From assembly GCA_038748065.1 (NCBI GenBank), contig JBCDJG010000036.1, forward strand, positions 1-48,625: a stretch of 48,625 nt of DNA, given 5' to 3'. Numbering within the stretch: the stretch's first letter is position 1; every line of letters starts with the position of its first letter. Under the pieces are notes generated by a model. It saw only the letters and a program-made list of their open reading frames with translations. It did not search any database and had not been told where the DNA came from. Shown here piece after piece: positions 17,096-26,033 of the stretch. The DNA comes from JBCDJG01 sp038748065 (GTDB taxonomy: Bacteria; Pseudomonadota; Gammaproteobacteria; Pseudomonadales; Halieaceae). The translations under genes and the position numbers were made by a program.

Positions 17096-17464
17096 TCATG
17101 CAAACACAAACGCGTTCAGTTTATTGCCGTCGAGGTCGCGGAAGTAACCCGCGTAAAAGCCTTCAATACGCTGGCCAGGCGCGCCCTCGTCGCTGGCTCC
17201 CAGTTCCAGGGCCTTGCGGTAGAAGCCGTCGACCGCTTCCTTGCTGGGCATTTGCATGGCTACCATGACGCCGTTGCCCACCGTCGCTGGCTGTTCATCA
17301 AAGGGGCGCGTAATCGCCACCGCTGGCTGATCAAGCGATACACCCCAGGCGACGAAGTTGCCGTCGTCAAAGACTCGCTGGTGGCCGATGCTGCCCATGA
17401 GCGCGTCGTAAAACGCCAGTGCTTGAGGATGATCGTTGGTCCCCAGGGTCACGTAACCTACCAT
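17096..17464 (-). CDS. VOC (glyoxalase/bleomycin resistance) family protein
   Basis: A 122-residue single-module VOC protein: N-terminal VTLGTNDHPQALAFYDALM, central VAMQMPSKEAVDGFYRKALELG and C-terminal GYFRDLDGNKLNAFVF (the Glu normally in DPxGNxxE is replaced by Asn, so one metal ligand may be missing). Such proteins act as dimers on small metal-bound substrates. It probably forms an operon with the reductase downstream. No specific substrate can be assigned. Confidence 0.83.
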   Translation of the reverse strand: MVGYVTLGTNDHPQALAFYDALMGSIGHQRVFDDGNFVAWGVSLDQPAVAITRPFDEQPATVGNGVMVAMQMPSKEAVDGFYRKALELGASDEGAPGQRIEGFYAGYFRDLDGNKLNAFVFA

Positions 17465-17558
17465 GTCGGTTCTTCCTTTGCATGAAAATCAGGAAAGAGC
17501 ATAGCTCATGGGCAGGAATTCGGTTTTTGCGTGAACCGCCATGGCGAACTAAGCTGGC

Positions 17559-18491
17559 GTGAGTAAGGACTCGTTCGACGCAACTACAGGGAAGCGCAAG
17601 GTGCAGACTGATCCAGAAGATAGACTATCACACGCTGAAACCGAGACCCGCGGGGGACTACCGAAACTGCCGTTGATCGCTGTCGCTTTGCTGATATTGA
17701 TCGGTGTGCTGTGGTTCGGCCTACAGGAAGAAGAAGCGGCGCCCGAGATCGTTGTCGAGACGCCTGCGCAGGTCGCCACGCCCGTCGAGCCTGTGCGGCC
17801 GGAGCCTCCTCCGGCGCCTGACATTCCTGCACAGTCCGAGCCTGAGCCCGTACTCGAACCAGAGCTTGCTGAGCCCGAGTTGGAGCCGGTCGCAGAAGAG
17901 CCTCCGCTGACACTTGCGGAGAGTGATCCGGAGGTTCGTGCCCAACTGCAGTCGGCGGATGCGACGGATCTCTATCAGCGCGCGCTGGCCGAAGAGAACC
18001 TGCTGGAACGGGCTGCCGCCCTCGTCTCCGGAGCGCAGCGTGGTTATCTGGTCGACCAGGCCCTGCCACTTCCAGCACCCGATGGTCGGTTCTCGGTGAC
18101 GCTGATTGATGACAGCGTGGTCGCTGCGCCGGCTAGCTATGAACGCTATGAGCCCTATGTTGATCTGGTTGAGTCGGTGGATACAGGCTCACTTGTGCGT
18201 GTTTTCCACAGCTTTCGTCCGCTACTGGAGGAAGCCTATGAAGCCCTGGGCTATAACCCCGAGGACTTTGACAATGCGCTAATCGCCGCACTGGACCTTG
18301 TGCTGGCGACGCCTGTATTAACTGAGCCCCAGGCGCTGGAGCGTGACGTCACGACCTATCATTACGTGGACGAGACGCTGGAGAATCTGCCGGCGCTGCA
18401 GAAACAGCTTATGCGCATGGGCCCGGATAATCTGGAGCGCCTACAGGCAGTGGCTTCACAGCTGAGGGAGGCGCTGCTGGCCCCGCCCTAG
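17559..18491 (+). CDS. DUF3014 family membrane-anchored protein
   Basis: A GTG start gives 310 residues. A cytosolic acidic N-terminus of about 37 residues is followed by one membrane helix (LPLIAVALLILIGVLWFGL), a Pro/Glu-rich spacer of about 70 residues that would span periplasm, and a folded helical domain of about 190 residues containing YERYEPYVDLVESVDTGSLV, the signature region of DUF3014. Function unknown. It stands alone, divergent from the VOC gene and convergent with the GPH transporter. Confidence 0.78.
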   Translation: MSKDSFDATTGKRKVQTDPEDRLSHAETETRGGLPKLPLIAVALLILIGVLWFGLQEEEAAPEIVVETPAQVATPVEPVRPEPPPAPDIPAQSEPEPVLEPELAEPELEPVAEEPPLTLAESDPEVRAQLQSADATDLYQRALAEENLLERAAALVSGAQRGYLVDQALPLPAPDGRFSVTLIDDSVVAAPASYERYEPYVDLVESVDTGSLVRVFHSFRPLLEEAYEALGYNPEDFDNALIAALDLVLATPVLTEPQALERDVTTYHYVDETLENLPALQKQLMRMGPDNLERLQAVASQLREALLAPP

Positions 18492-18531
18492 TCGCGCTGT
18501 TGGGTCAACATAGTCTCCGCCCCGGGGCGTT

Positions 18532-19854
18532 CTAGGCGGCCTCTTCGAGAGCCGCACGCAGTCGTTGGTGCTCAGCCTCGTCGATTGGGAAGTTATGCAT
18601 CAGCGCCACGGCGGCGATTTTGAACAGGATACTGGGCCCACCGTAAAGTACCGCAAGAATTGCCACGGTCTCCGCCGGATTTTTGGCAGTTGCGTCAAAG
18701 CCGATAAGCTGCAGGAAGGGAAAGCTCAGACCCACGGCCAGGGCATAAGCCAGCTTGGACGCGGTTCCCCACAGCGCGAAGAAAAGGCCCGGTCGCCGCT
18801 GGCCGTTTTCGTGCGCATCCCATTCAATCAGGTCACTGTTGATAGCGCTGGGCAAGGCGAGGTCGGCGCCAATCATCAGGCCGGTACCGGCAACGATTGC
18901 GACATACCAGCCAATGTCTCCCGCGCCGAGGAAGGGTGCCCCGCAGAAAAAGATGCACGAGCCTATGACCGCAATGCACCAGGCCCGGTGTTTACCCAAC
19001 TGCCTTGAAACCCGTACCCAGAATGGCACCGAAACGGCGCTGCAGATGAAGTAGAGAAACAGTATCGGCCCAGCCAGGGCCGGCTCCTCCAGCACATGCG
19101 TTACGAACAACAGGAACAGCGTCGCCGGAATTGCGTTGGCGACACCGTTCAGCAAAAAGGCAATTAGCAGGCGCCTGAAGGGCGAGGGCGCCGACAGGAG
19201 TTTCAACGCGCCCCGCAGGTTGTTGCCATCAGCCCGCGCTGTAGAGTTGTCCGGCACGACAATCGCAGCGGTGGGCACGGTGATCACGAGGCCCGCCGCG
19301 ACCAGCAAGGTGATCACATACAGCGAATTGCCCAGGGCCTCATTGTCGCTATTGTCGATAAGCAGTAGCGCGCAGAGTGTGCCGGCCAGGCCAAAAACGA
19401 CCCGTGATCCAGCGATACGACTGCGCTGGTGATAGTTGCTTGAAAGCTCCGCTCCCCATGCGTTGATGGGAATCAGCGCCATCGTGCCGGCGGCGTAGAT
19501 TGCCAGGGCACCCAGCAACAAATAGCGGTTGCTCACCTCCGCTGGGGGATTGAAAAGTGCCCATACCGACAGACCGATTAGCGGTGCACTCGCTAATACC
19601 CATACTCTGCGACGCCCCCAGCGTGCGGGTGTTCTATCCGAGAGAAAGCCCACAACGGGATCGGTGACCAGGTCGAACAGTCGTGCAAACAATAAGATGC
19701 CGCCGATGGCAGCCAGGCTGAGGCCGAGTGCCTGTGCGTAAAAGGTTGGCACGATTACCTGCAGGGCAATGAAGCCGGCGGCCAATGGAAACGCCGGGCC
19801 GCCATAGGCTGCAAGAATGCCCAGGGGTACCGCGCTGTCGGCCTTGACGTTCAT
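18532..19854 (-). CDS. MFS transporter of the GPH (glycoside-pentoside-hexuronide:cation symporter) family
   Basis: A 440-residue protein with 12 predicted membrane helices. The loop between helices 2 and 3, GFLSDRTPARWGRRRVWVL, is the MelB-type GPH signature, and LFDLVTDPVVG before it carries the acidic residues that bind the coupling cation. It should move a sugar or related organic compound across the inner membrane with Na+ or H+. No sugar-catabolic gene is adjacent, so the substrate is open. It lies 32 bp downstream of an SDR on the same strand and is probably cotranscribed. Confidence 0.86.
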   Translation of the reverse strand: MNVKADSAVPLGILAAYGGPAFPLAAGFIALQVIVPTFYAQALGLSLAAIGGILLFARLFDLVTDPVVGFLSDRTPARWGRRRVWVLASAPLIGLSVWALFNPPAEVSNRYLLLGALAIYAAGTMALIPINAWGAELSSNYHQRSRIAGSRVVFGLAGTLCALLLIDNSDNEALGNSLYVITLLVAAGLVITVPTAAIVVPDNSTARADGNNLRGALKLLSAPSPFRRLLIAFLLNGVANAIPATLFLLFVTHVLEEPALAGPILFLYFICSAVSVPFWVRVSRQLGKHRAWCIAVIGSCIFFCGAPFLGAGDIGWYVAIVAGTGLMIGADLALPSAINSDLIEWDAHENGQRRPGLFFALWGTASKLAYALAVGLSFPFLQLIGFDATAKNPAETVAILAVLYGGPSILFKIAAVALMHNFPIDEAEHQRLRAALEEAA

Positions 19855-19886
19855 GCCACCTTATACGCGTACGGCAGCACAATAGC

Positions 19887-20768
19887 TCAGTAGGAGGCCT
19901 CGATACCGGAATACTCGGGATAGCGGAAGTCTGTGCACTCCTCAGTCACCTGCCACAGGCGTTCCGCCGCTTCATCATCCTCGGCCCAGGGCTTGGGACG
20001 GGTCGTTTTACAGTTGACGAAATAGGCACCACTCGTTTCGCTGACGCTATCGCTTGTGCACAGATGGATTGAGGTTTCCGCGCCTTTGTCCGGGCTGCGA
20101 AAAAAAGGTTTAAGCAAGGCGGGCAGCCAGCGTGCCAGCACGCCCTCGTTCTGCGAACCTAGTGAAGTGGCAACGGCTCCCGGGTGCAAGCAGTTGACGG
20201 TCGGTGCTTTGCCAATGAGCCGCCTCGAGAGGCTGCGAGTGAATAAAATATTCGCGAGCTTGGAACGGCCATACTCGCGAAAAGTCTTGTAGGATTCCTC
20301 GGCCTGCAGATCATTAAAGCCCATGTCGCGGACAAAACTGTGCGCATCCGATGCAACGTTAACGATGCGCGAGCCGGCTGTATTTTGCAGCCGGGGCAGT
20401 AGCATTCCAGTTAAAACAAAGGGCGCAAAATGATTAACTGCCAGCGTCTCTTCGAAACCTTCCTCGGAAAGACGCCGCTGGGTGTTGATGACCGCGGCGT
20501 TATTCAGCAGAACATCTATCGGCTTTTCAAGCGCAAGGCACTGCTCGGCGGCTTCGCGCACGCTGCGTAGCTGTGCCATGTTCATCGTGACCAGCGTGGG
20601 CGCTTTGCCCCCCGCGTCGACAATCTCCTGGCCAAGGGCCTCGGCCCGCGCCGCGTTACGATTGAGCAGGCTGAGGTCTGCGCCCATCTGGCCGAGGATT
20701 AGCGCGCAGCTGCGACCAATACCTGATGTCGCGCCAGTGATAATGACGTGTTTGCCGTTCATGTCCAT
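19887..20768 (-). CDS. SDR family oxidoreductase, retinol-dehydrogenase-like
   Basis: The core begins NGKHVIITGATSGIG, with NNAA, a Ser in NVASDAHS and catalytic Tyr/Lys in YGRSK; the long C-terminal part with CLHPGAVATSLG is typical of retinol-dehydrogenase/WW-domain-type SDRs. I chose ATG 20768, 4 nt after the upstream gene's stop and 12 nt after GAGG (20781-20784). ATG 20780, overlapping that stop by 8 bp, or ATG 20762 are also possible. It is probably cotranscribed with the CPXCG gene before it and the GPH transporter after it. Substrate not assignable. Confidence 0.84.
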   Translation of the reverse strand: MDMNGKHVIITGATSGIGRSCALILGQMGADLSLLNRNAARAEALGQEIVDAGGKAPTLVTMNMAQLRSVREAAEQCLALEKPIDVLLNNAAVINTQRRLSEEGFEETLAVNHFAPFVLTGMLLPRLQNTAGSRIVNVASDAHSFVRDMGFNDLQAEESYKTFREYGRSKLANILFTRSLSRRLIGKAPTVNCLHPGAVATSLGSQNEGVLARWLPALLKPFFRSPDKGAETSIHLCTSDSVSETSGAYFVNCKTTRPKPWAEDDEAAERLWQVTEECTDFRYPEYSGIEASY

Positions 20769-20772
20769 TGCT

Positions 20773-20976
20773 TTATTCATCCTCATGGCGCGCGGATATC
20801 CAAACGCCATCGCTGTCTACGCTGACCGAGATAGTCATCGGCCGACAACAGACCTCGCAATCCTCAATATAGTCCTGCGCGCCAGCAGATGCATCTACCA
20901 GCACAGAGATCGACTCGCCGCAGTAGGGGCAGGACAAGGGCTGTTCCTCGATACCTGGCATGTCGTCAGGATACAT
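20773..20976 (-). CDS. CPXCG motif-containing cysteine-rich protein
   Basis: A 67-residue protein with CPYCG near residue 16 and a second cluster CEVCCRP near residue 40, two cysteine knuckles that could bind one zinc ion. The final acidic HEDE tail is usual for this small family, which is widespread in proteobacteria without an assigned role. It ends 4 bp before the chosen SDR start. Confidence 0.85.
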   Translation of the reverse strand: MYPDDMPGIEEQPLSCPYCGESISVLVDASAGAQDYIEDCEVCCRPMTISVSVDSDGVWISARHEDE

Positions 20977-21013
20977 AGCCTGCCGCTACCAGTGCCCGGT
21001 GCCGGGCTCGCCT

Positions 21014-21499
21014 TTAAAGGGGCCAACCACGCGAGAGGTTATCCAGCCGCCATAAGAAATCGCCGGGCTGGGCTTGCACGCGCTCGCCATTGACCAGGCA
21101 GGTCAGGCGGCCCGGGTAAAATGATGCGTGACGGTCTATCGCCGCGAAGCGTGCACTGGGTGATTCATACATCCAGGCCACAGGCCTGGCCGTCGTATCA
21201 TCGGCCAGCGCCCAGTAACTGGCCTGGCCTTTCCACTCGCAGAAGCTGCCCCCCGGCACTCGCGCTAACGCGGACCAGTTGATGTCGGCCTCCGGCAGAT
21301 AGTAGGTGGGCGGGCTAGCCGTTTCCAGCACACGCAGGACGGAGCGACTGCTGGCCAGAGGAACGTGCCGGTGACTGATATCGACCTGTTCATCAGAGCT
21401 TACCAGCGCCGGTGGACGCGGGTAGTCCCATACGGATTCTTGCCCGGGGCCCGGTGCCACGGCGAAATCCGGTCTTGCTTGTCCTCGATATTGCCACAT
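21014..21499 (-). CDS. DUF427 domain-containing protein
   Basis: A 161-residue protein with AGGAG about 10 nt before its ATG. The N-terminal ESVWDYPRPP, central SSRSVLRVLETASPPTYYLPE, EWKGQASYWAL and late YESP with YPGRLTCLVNGERV are the conserved marks of DUF427, a small beta-barrel family of unknown function. It lies 75 bp downstream of kefC on the same strand; whether they share a transcript is unclear. Confidence 0.85.
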   Translation of the reverse strand: MWQYRGQARPDFAVAPGPGQESVWDYPRPPALVSSDEQVDISHRHVPLASSRSVLRVLETASPPTYYLPEADINWSALARVPGGSFCEWKGQASYWALADDTTARPVAWMYESPSARFAAIDRHASFYPGRLTCLVNGERVQAQPGDFLWRLDNLSRGWPL

Positions 21500-21574
21500 G
21501 GCCCGTTGCTCCTTGGCACTGGTTCAGGAGTGTTACGCGTTTCGGCCGTAAGCGGCTCAGGCTCGGGTATCAGA

Positions 21575-23497
21575 TCACCCCGAATCCTCGTCAATCGTGT
21601 CCGTATAGCCCTTTGGTGGCGGTGTCCAGCCGCGCTCGGTACGTGTGTGCCCGTCGGCGCGGTCGCGCTGCATCAAGGTGTTGAGCAAAGCGTGTAGTTC
21701 CATATAACGCTCGCGGTAGTCCTTGCCGAAGCGTTCACCATCGGACTCCTGCTGCCAGGCGTCATACATGCCATCGTGCCCGCGCCGCTCGACCTCATCA
21801 AAGGCGGCCCGCTGCTGCGCCGCGCGGAAGGGATGTATACCGGTAGCCTCGAGTGCTGCCGTCCCCAAAGCAAGCGCTGAGTGATGCGTCTCGATAACAG
21901 CCACGTCTGCGCCCGCATCGCAGAGCTGGTAGTAGTGCTGTCGATCAAAGGCGCGGGCCAGTATCTTCAGGTCTGGAAACTCGTGACGCGCAGCCTCTAC
22001 GATTTGTACTGCGGTTTCCTGCTCGTCGATAGCCACCACCAGCAGGCTTGCCTCGGCAATACCGGCCGTATGCAGCAAGTCCGAGCGGGATACGTCGCCG
22101 TAGTAGGTCTTGAAGCCGACTGCTGCCATATTCTCGATTTGCCCCACGTCGCGGTCCAGCACGACGGTTTGCACGCCGCTTGCCTGCAGCAGGCGATTCA
22201 CGATCTGCCCAAAGCGACCGATGCCGGCAATGATTACGGGGTGGTGTTCATCAATCGCGTCGGCCTCGCGGTCGTCCTCTGTTGATACATAGCGAGGTGT
22301 GACCAGCTTGTCATAGGCAATAAATAGGAGCGGCGTCAGGAACATGGAAAGACCGACGACCAGCGCCAGAATAGTTGCAAGATCCCGTGGCAGCACACTC
22401 TCCTGCAGGCTAAAGCTGAGTAGCACAAAGCCAAATTCTCCAGCCTGTGCGAGGCTTAGGGTGAACAGCCAGCCGTCGCTGCGGCGAATCTTGAAGAGTA
22501 CGGCGAGCCCGAACAGAACGAGCCCCTTGATCAGCATGACGCCCAGCGTTAGCCCAATAATGGTACCGGGGCTTCCCGCCAGCACACCAAAGTCGATACC
22601 GGCGCCGACGGTGATGAAAAACAGACCTAGCAACAGGCCCTTAAAGGGCTCGATGTTCGCTTCCAACTCGTGGCGGAATTCACTGTTAGCCAATACGACG
22701 CCAGCGAGAAAGGTACCTAGCGCGGCGGAAAGCCCTACCAGTGTCATCAGGACAGCTACGCCGATGACCAGCATTAGCGAAGCGGCTGTAAAGGCCTCGC
22801 GCAGGCCAGAGCGGGCGACAAAGCCGAACAGAGGGCGACTCAAATAACGCCCGCCGGCAACCACCAATGCGATGGCCGCCAGCACCACTAATGCCCTTGC
22901 CCAGCCGCTCAGGCCATCTACCAGGCTGATATCGCCGTGCCCGTCACCGTGGTGGTCCGCGCTCGCGCCTCCGCCTGCCAGCTCTGGCAGAGCCAGCAGT
23001 GGAATCAATGCCAGCATGGGTATAACCGCAATATCCTGGAACAACAGCACGGAGAAAGCGCTGCGTCCGCCGGGCGTGCTCGACAGGCCGCGCTCGCTGA
23101 AGGTCTGCAGCACAATGGCGGTCGATGATAGCGACAGCAGAAGGCCAACCGCGACCGCGCTCTGCCAGGGTAGGCCGAACCCGAGCCCTGCCGCCGCAAA
23201 CAGGGCTGCCGTCACGCTAACTTGCAGACCGCCCAAGCCGAGTAGCCGGTTGCGCATCGACCACAGCATCCTGGGCTCGAGTTCCAGGCCCACGAGGAAC
23301 AGCATCATGACCACACCGAACTCGGCGAAGTGCTGTAGTGCTTCTGTTTCCTTACCGACGAGACCGATAACGGGTCCGATAATGACGCCGGCAATCAGAT
23401 AGCCGAGTACTGAGCCAAGCCCAAGCCGTTTGGCCAAGGGCACTGCGATAACAGCGGCAGCCAGATAGATAAATGCATCGAGAAGATAGCCGGTCAT
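21575..23497 (-). CDS. kefC: KefB/KefC-type CPA2 cation:proton antiporter with RCK domain
   Basis: A 640-residue protein. About 12-13 membrane helices (residues 1-400) include FQDIAVIP (153-160), the acidic transport site of KefC proteins, and HELEANIEPFKGLLLGLFFITVGAGIDFG-like sequence at 276-304, the regulatory loop. An RCK/TrkA-N domain starts near 420 with AGIGRFGQ (424-431). KefC-type systems export K+ when glutathione adducts bind, acidifying the cytosol to protect against electrophiles. A His/Asp-rich loop (ADHHGDGHGD, 180-189) sits between helices and is not usual for E. coli KefC. It overlaps the ancillary kefF-like gene by 4 bp. KefB versus KefC cannot be settled here. Confidence 0.88.
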   Translation of the reverse strand: MTGYLLDAFIYLAAAVIAVPLAKRLGLGSVLGYLIAGVIIGPVIGLVGKETEALQHFAEFGVVMMLFLVGLELEPRMLWSMRNRLLGLGGLQVSVTAALFAAAGLGFGLPWQSAVAVGLLLSLSSTAIVLQTFSERGLSSTPGGRSAFSVLLFQDIAVIPMLALIPLLALPELAGGGASADHHGDGHGDISLVDGLSGWARALVVLAAIALVVAGGRYLSRPLFGFVARSGLREAFTAASLMLVIGVAVLMTLVGLSAALGTFLAGVVLANSEFRHELEANIEPFKGLLLGLFFITVGAGIDFGVLAGSPGTIIGLTLGVMLIKGLVLFGLAVLFKIRRSDGWLFTLSLAQAGEFGFVLLSFSLQESVLPRDLATILALVVGLSMFLTPLLFIAYDKLVTPRYVSTEDDREADAIDEHHPVIIAGIGRFGQIVNRLLQASGVQTVVLDRDVGQIENMAAVGFKTYYGDVSRSDLLHTAGIAEASLLVVAIDEQETAVQIVEAARHEFPDLKILARAFDRQHYYQLCDAGADVAVIETHHSALALGTAALEATGIHPFRAAQQRAAFDEVERRGHDGMYDAWQQESDGERFGKDYRERYMELHALLNTLMQRDRADGHTRTERGWTPPPKGYTDTIDEDSG

Positions 23498-24117
23498 GCA
23501 GGCGCACTCGTTAGCGAGTCGAGATTGTTTTTCAAATTGGACAGCGTGGACGCCCGCTGCAGATCAATTTTGCCGTCTCGCAAAGCCTCCAGTAACTGCT
23601 GCCATTGGCTGACGTGGCTGTCGATGCGGCCCTCCTCCAGCGCCGTGCGTGAACCAAAAAGGGCATAGGGCGCGAGATAGCGCATGCCCGTCAGTGTCGC
23701 TGTCTGTTCCAGTGGCGTGAGTAACTCGCGCAGCGTGAAATGGTTGTAGCCATCTGTGCAGTAGGCGTCTTCCGCTCCGCCGGCGGTTACTGCACACAAG
23801 AACAGCTTGCCGTGCAGTGCCGTGCCATCTGAGCCGTAGGCAAAGCCATACTCCAGCACCAGGTCCTGCCACTCCTTGAGCAGAGCCGGTGTTGAATACC
23901 AGTACAGCGGGAACATAAAGATCACAACATCGTGTGAGCGCAGCCTGTCCTGCTCGCGTGTGATATCGATGTGGTAATTCGGGTACTCGGCGTACAGGTC
24001 TACGACGGTTACGCCTGAGACTTCCCTGGAGGCCTGTAGGAGGTGCACGTTGACCTCCGAGCGATGCAGGGAAGGGTGGGCGAAAAGCAAGAGAATGCTG
24101 TGTTGCTCAGCGGCCAT
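23494..24117 (-). CDS. kefF: KefF/KefG-type NAD(P)H oxidoreductase, Kef ancillary protein
   Basis: A 207-residue flavodoxin-fold quinone reductase. ILLLFAHPSLHRSEVN is the FMN-phosphate loop, YPNYHIDITREQD a family mark, FPLYWYSTPALLKEWQD the flavin-contacting segment, and AVTAGGAEDAY the second loop. In E. coli such proteins bind Kef and are needed for its full activity. The ATGA overlap with the antiporter gene supports that role here. About 155 bp separate it from the divergent CbiM-like gene; that space holds no riboswitch or operator I can recognise. Confidence 0.86.
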   Translation of the reverse strand: MAAEQHSILLLFAHPSLHRSEVNVHLLQASREVSGVTVVDLYAEYPNYHIDITREQDRLRSHDVVIFMFPLYWYSTPALLKEWQDLVLEYGFAYGSDGTALHGKLFLCAVTAGGAEDAYCTDGYNHFTLRELLTPLEQTATLTGMRYLAPYALFGSRTALEEGRIDSHVSQWQQLLEALRDGKIDLQRASTLSNLKNNLDSLTSAPA

Positions 24118-24271
24118 GTGCGTGCCTCGATAGCCTGAATGTGGTTAAGGGGTGCTTAGTGTAGGTCAAGTCTGGCAATAATCCGATGAAGAAAATTGGC
24201 TAGAATAAGCGACGGATAATATGTCGGCCCGCTTTCACCGCAGGCCGATCTGCTGTCGGGAGTGACTGCCG

Positions 24272-24940
24272 ATGTTCATCGCCGCAAACCTGCTGCCAGC
24301 CTGGGCTATCTGGCTCTCTGCGTTTGGCGCATTTGGGGTGCTGGCCGTCGCTACCTACTATGCGGACTGGCAAGCCCTACTCGCTGCCCCGGAGCGGGTG
24401 AACAGCTGCGGCGCGGCCCTGGTCCTGCTGCTCTTCCTGCACCTGCTTTCCTTCGACGCAGACGACGATCTGGCGCTGCATCTGCTTGGCGCAACCACGG
24501 CCACCCTGCTGCTTGGCCTGCGCTTCGCCTTACTGATAGGTGCCCTGGTTGTGTTGGTCGTTAGCCTGTTCCAGGGCGAGTCGCTGCTCGCGGTGCCGCT
24601 AGCCTGGGTATTGTCCATCGCGATACCGGCTACGGTGAGTCGGGCCATGGTCTGGTGGCTGCGCGGGCGGAGTTCCCGGCAGCCCTTTATTTACATTATG
24701 GGCGCGGGGTTTGGCGGCGGCATCGCCAGCGCCCTGGCAACAGCAGCGGCGGGAATGCTTGCTCTTTCTGCAATCGGCCAGTGGCACTGGGTATCCGCGG
24801 CGCTGGGTAGTTGGCCGGTTATTGTACTGATTGCTTTTCCAGAAGGTTTTATCAACGGCACCCTCGTAACGGCTTTTGTGGTGCTTGCGCCGGACGCGAT
24901 GAAACTCTACGACAGCGCAGACTACTCACCGGATGTCTGA
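24272..24940 (+). CDS. CbiM-like energy-coupling-factor transporter permease
   Basis: A 222-residue protein with GGGAG 9 nt upstream and about six membrane helices. The C-terminal IAFPEGFINGTLVTAFVVLAPDAMKLYD matches CbiM/NikM S-components and LLFLHLLSF sits where a helix of these normally lies. The N-terminal Met-His-Ile metal-binding start of true CbiM/NikM (MHIPDG) is MFIAAN here, so Co/Ni binding in the usual way is unlikely. No ECF ATPase or T-component is adjacent. The transported substrate is unknown; such orphan CbiM-like proteins are seen in many gammaproteobacteria. Confidence 0.7.
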   Translation: MFIAANLLPAWAIWLSAFGAFGVLAVATYYADWQALLAAPERVNSCGAALVLLLFLHLLSFDADDDLALHLLGATTATLLLGLRFALLIGALVVLVVSLFQGESLLAVPLAWVLSIAIPATVSRAMVWWLRGRSSRQPFIYIMGAGFGGGIASALATAAAGMLALSAIGQWHWVSAALGSWPVIVLIAFPEGFINGTLVTAFVVLAPDAMKLYDSADYSPDV

Positions 24941-24947
24941 TTGCCTG

Positions 24948-25985
24948 TCAGCCCCGCGGATTCCGGTGATTATCGATAAGGTCGCCCATGCCGCCGGTGG
25001 TTAAATCACGCACCAAGGGTTTATCGAAGAAGTCATAGGGGTGGCCTTTGCGGAAGGCGCTCGCGCTGTTTAGCGTGGCCATCTGCTGCTCGCTCAGAGT
25101 CACCTTCAGGCTCGAGAGGTTGTCTTTTAATTGCGCGAGGGTTCGGGCGCCAATGATGGGGATGGTGCCGCGTTGTCTGACCCAGGCCAGGGCGACCTGC
25201 GCTGAGCTGACATCGAGTTCGTCCGCGATACCGTCAACGGCTTTGGCGATAGTCAGATTCTGGTCGTTGACATCGTGGAAGGGCAGTATGTCAAGACGAC
25301 GCTCCTCAGTCGTATCGCGCGTGTACTTGCCGCTTAACAGTCCGCTGGCGAGCGGAGACCAGGCGGTGATGTTGATATCCATGTCGCGACATAGCGGGAA
25401 ATGCTCTCGTTCGATGCCGCGTTCCACCAAGCTATACTCCAGCTGCAGGCTCGAAAACCGGGTCCAGCCGCGCAGCGCTGCCGTCGTATTACACTGGGCC
25501 GCAACCCACGCCGGTGCGTCCGACAGGCCGATGTAGAGAATCTTGCCCGCACTCACCGCGTCGTCGAGTGCGCGCATCGCCTCGTCGACAGGTGTAGTGA
25601 AGTCCCAGTTGTGCATCCAGTATAGGTCGATGTAGTCAACGCCCATCCGCCTCAGGCTGGCGTCCAGTGACTGCCGTAAATTTTTACGATGATTGCCAGC
25701 AACGTTGGCGTCATTGCCTCCGGGGAAGGCGTTACTGTATTTGGTGGCGATAATGAAGCGTTCCCTATCTGAGCGCACGAACTCACCGACCAGCTTCTCG
25801 CTCTCGCCGCCCGTGTATATGTCTGCGGTATCGATAAAGTTGCCACCTGCCTCGACGTAGGCATCGAATATGGCGCAACTCTCCGCGGCGCTGGCGCACC
25901 AGGCCTCATCTGAGCCGAAAGTCATTGTGCCTAGACAGATTTCAGAGACACGAAGGCCACTGTGGCCAAGCAACTGGTAACGCAT
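24948..25985 (-). CDS. Aldo/keto reductase
   Basis: A 345-residue protein with GGGGAG 8 nt before its ATG. It starts MRYQLLGHSGLRVSEICLGTMTFG and shows the AKR tetrad in order: Asp and Tyr in FIDTADIYTGG, Lys in FIIATKYS and His in YWMHNWD. The late GARTLAQLKDNLSSL is the NADPH-binding end. It reduces carbonyls of an unknown substrate in the cytosol and appears monocistronic, convergent with the CbiM-like gene. Confidence 0.88.
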   Translation of the reverse strand: MRYQLLGHSGLRVSEICLGTMTFGSDEAWCASAAESCAIFDAYVEAGGNFIDTADIYTGGESEKLVGEFVRSDRERFIIATKYSNAFPGGNDANVAGNHRKNLRQSLDASLRRMGVDYIDLYWMHNWDFTTPVDEAMRALDDAVSAGKILYIGLSDAPAWVAAQCNTTAALRGWTRFSSLQLEYSLVERGIEREHFPLCRDMDINITAWSPLASGLLSGKYTRDTTEERRLDILPFHDVNDQNLTIAKAVDGIADELDVSSAQVALAWVRQRGTIPIIGARTLAQLKDNLSSLKVTLSEQQMATLNSASAFRKGHPYDFFDKPLVRDLTTGGMGDLIDNHRNPRG

Positions 25986-26033
25986 AGAGGGGCTCCCCGT
26001 TATTATTGCTCAGGGAAGTATAGACCCCTCAGT

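Noticed and set aside
16334..17485. Long open frame (383 codons) antisense to the saccharopine-dehydrogenase-like and VOC genes
   Set aside because: It is fully covered by two well-recognised genes on the other strand, and its product has no recognisable domain; long antisense frames are common in GC-rich DNA.
18518..18529. Perfect palindrome CGCCCCGGGGCG between the DUF3014 and GPH genes as a bidirectional terminator
   Set aside because: There is no loop beyond what the palindrome itself allows and no T-run on either side, so it is too weak to call.
24118..24271. Cobalamin riboswitch or Zur site upstream of the CbiM-like gene
   Set aside because: I could not find the B12-box or a convincing Zur palindrome in the 154 bp.
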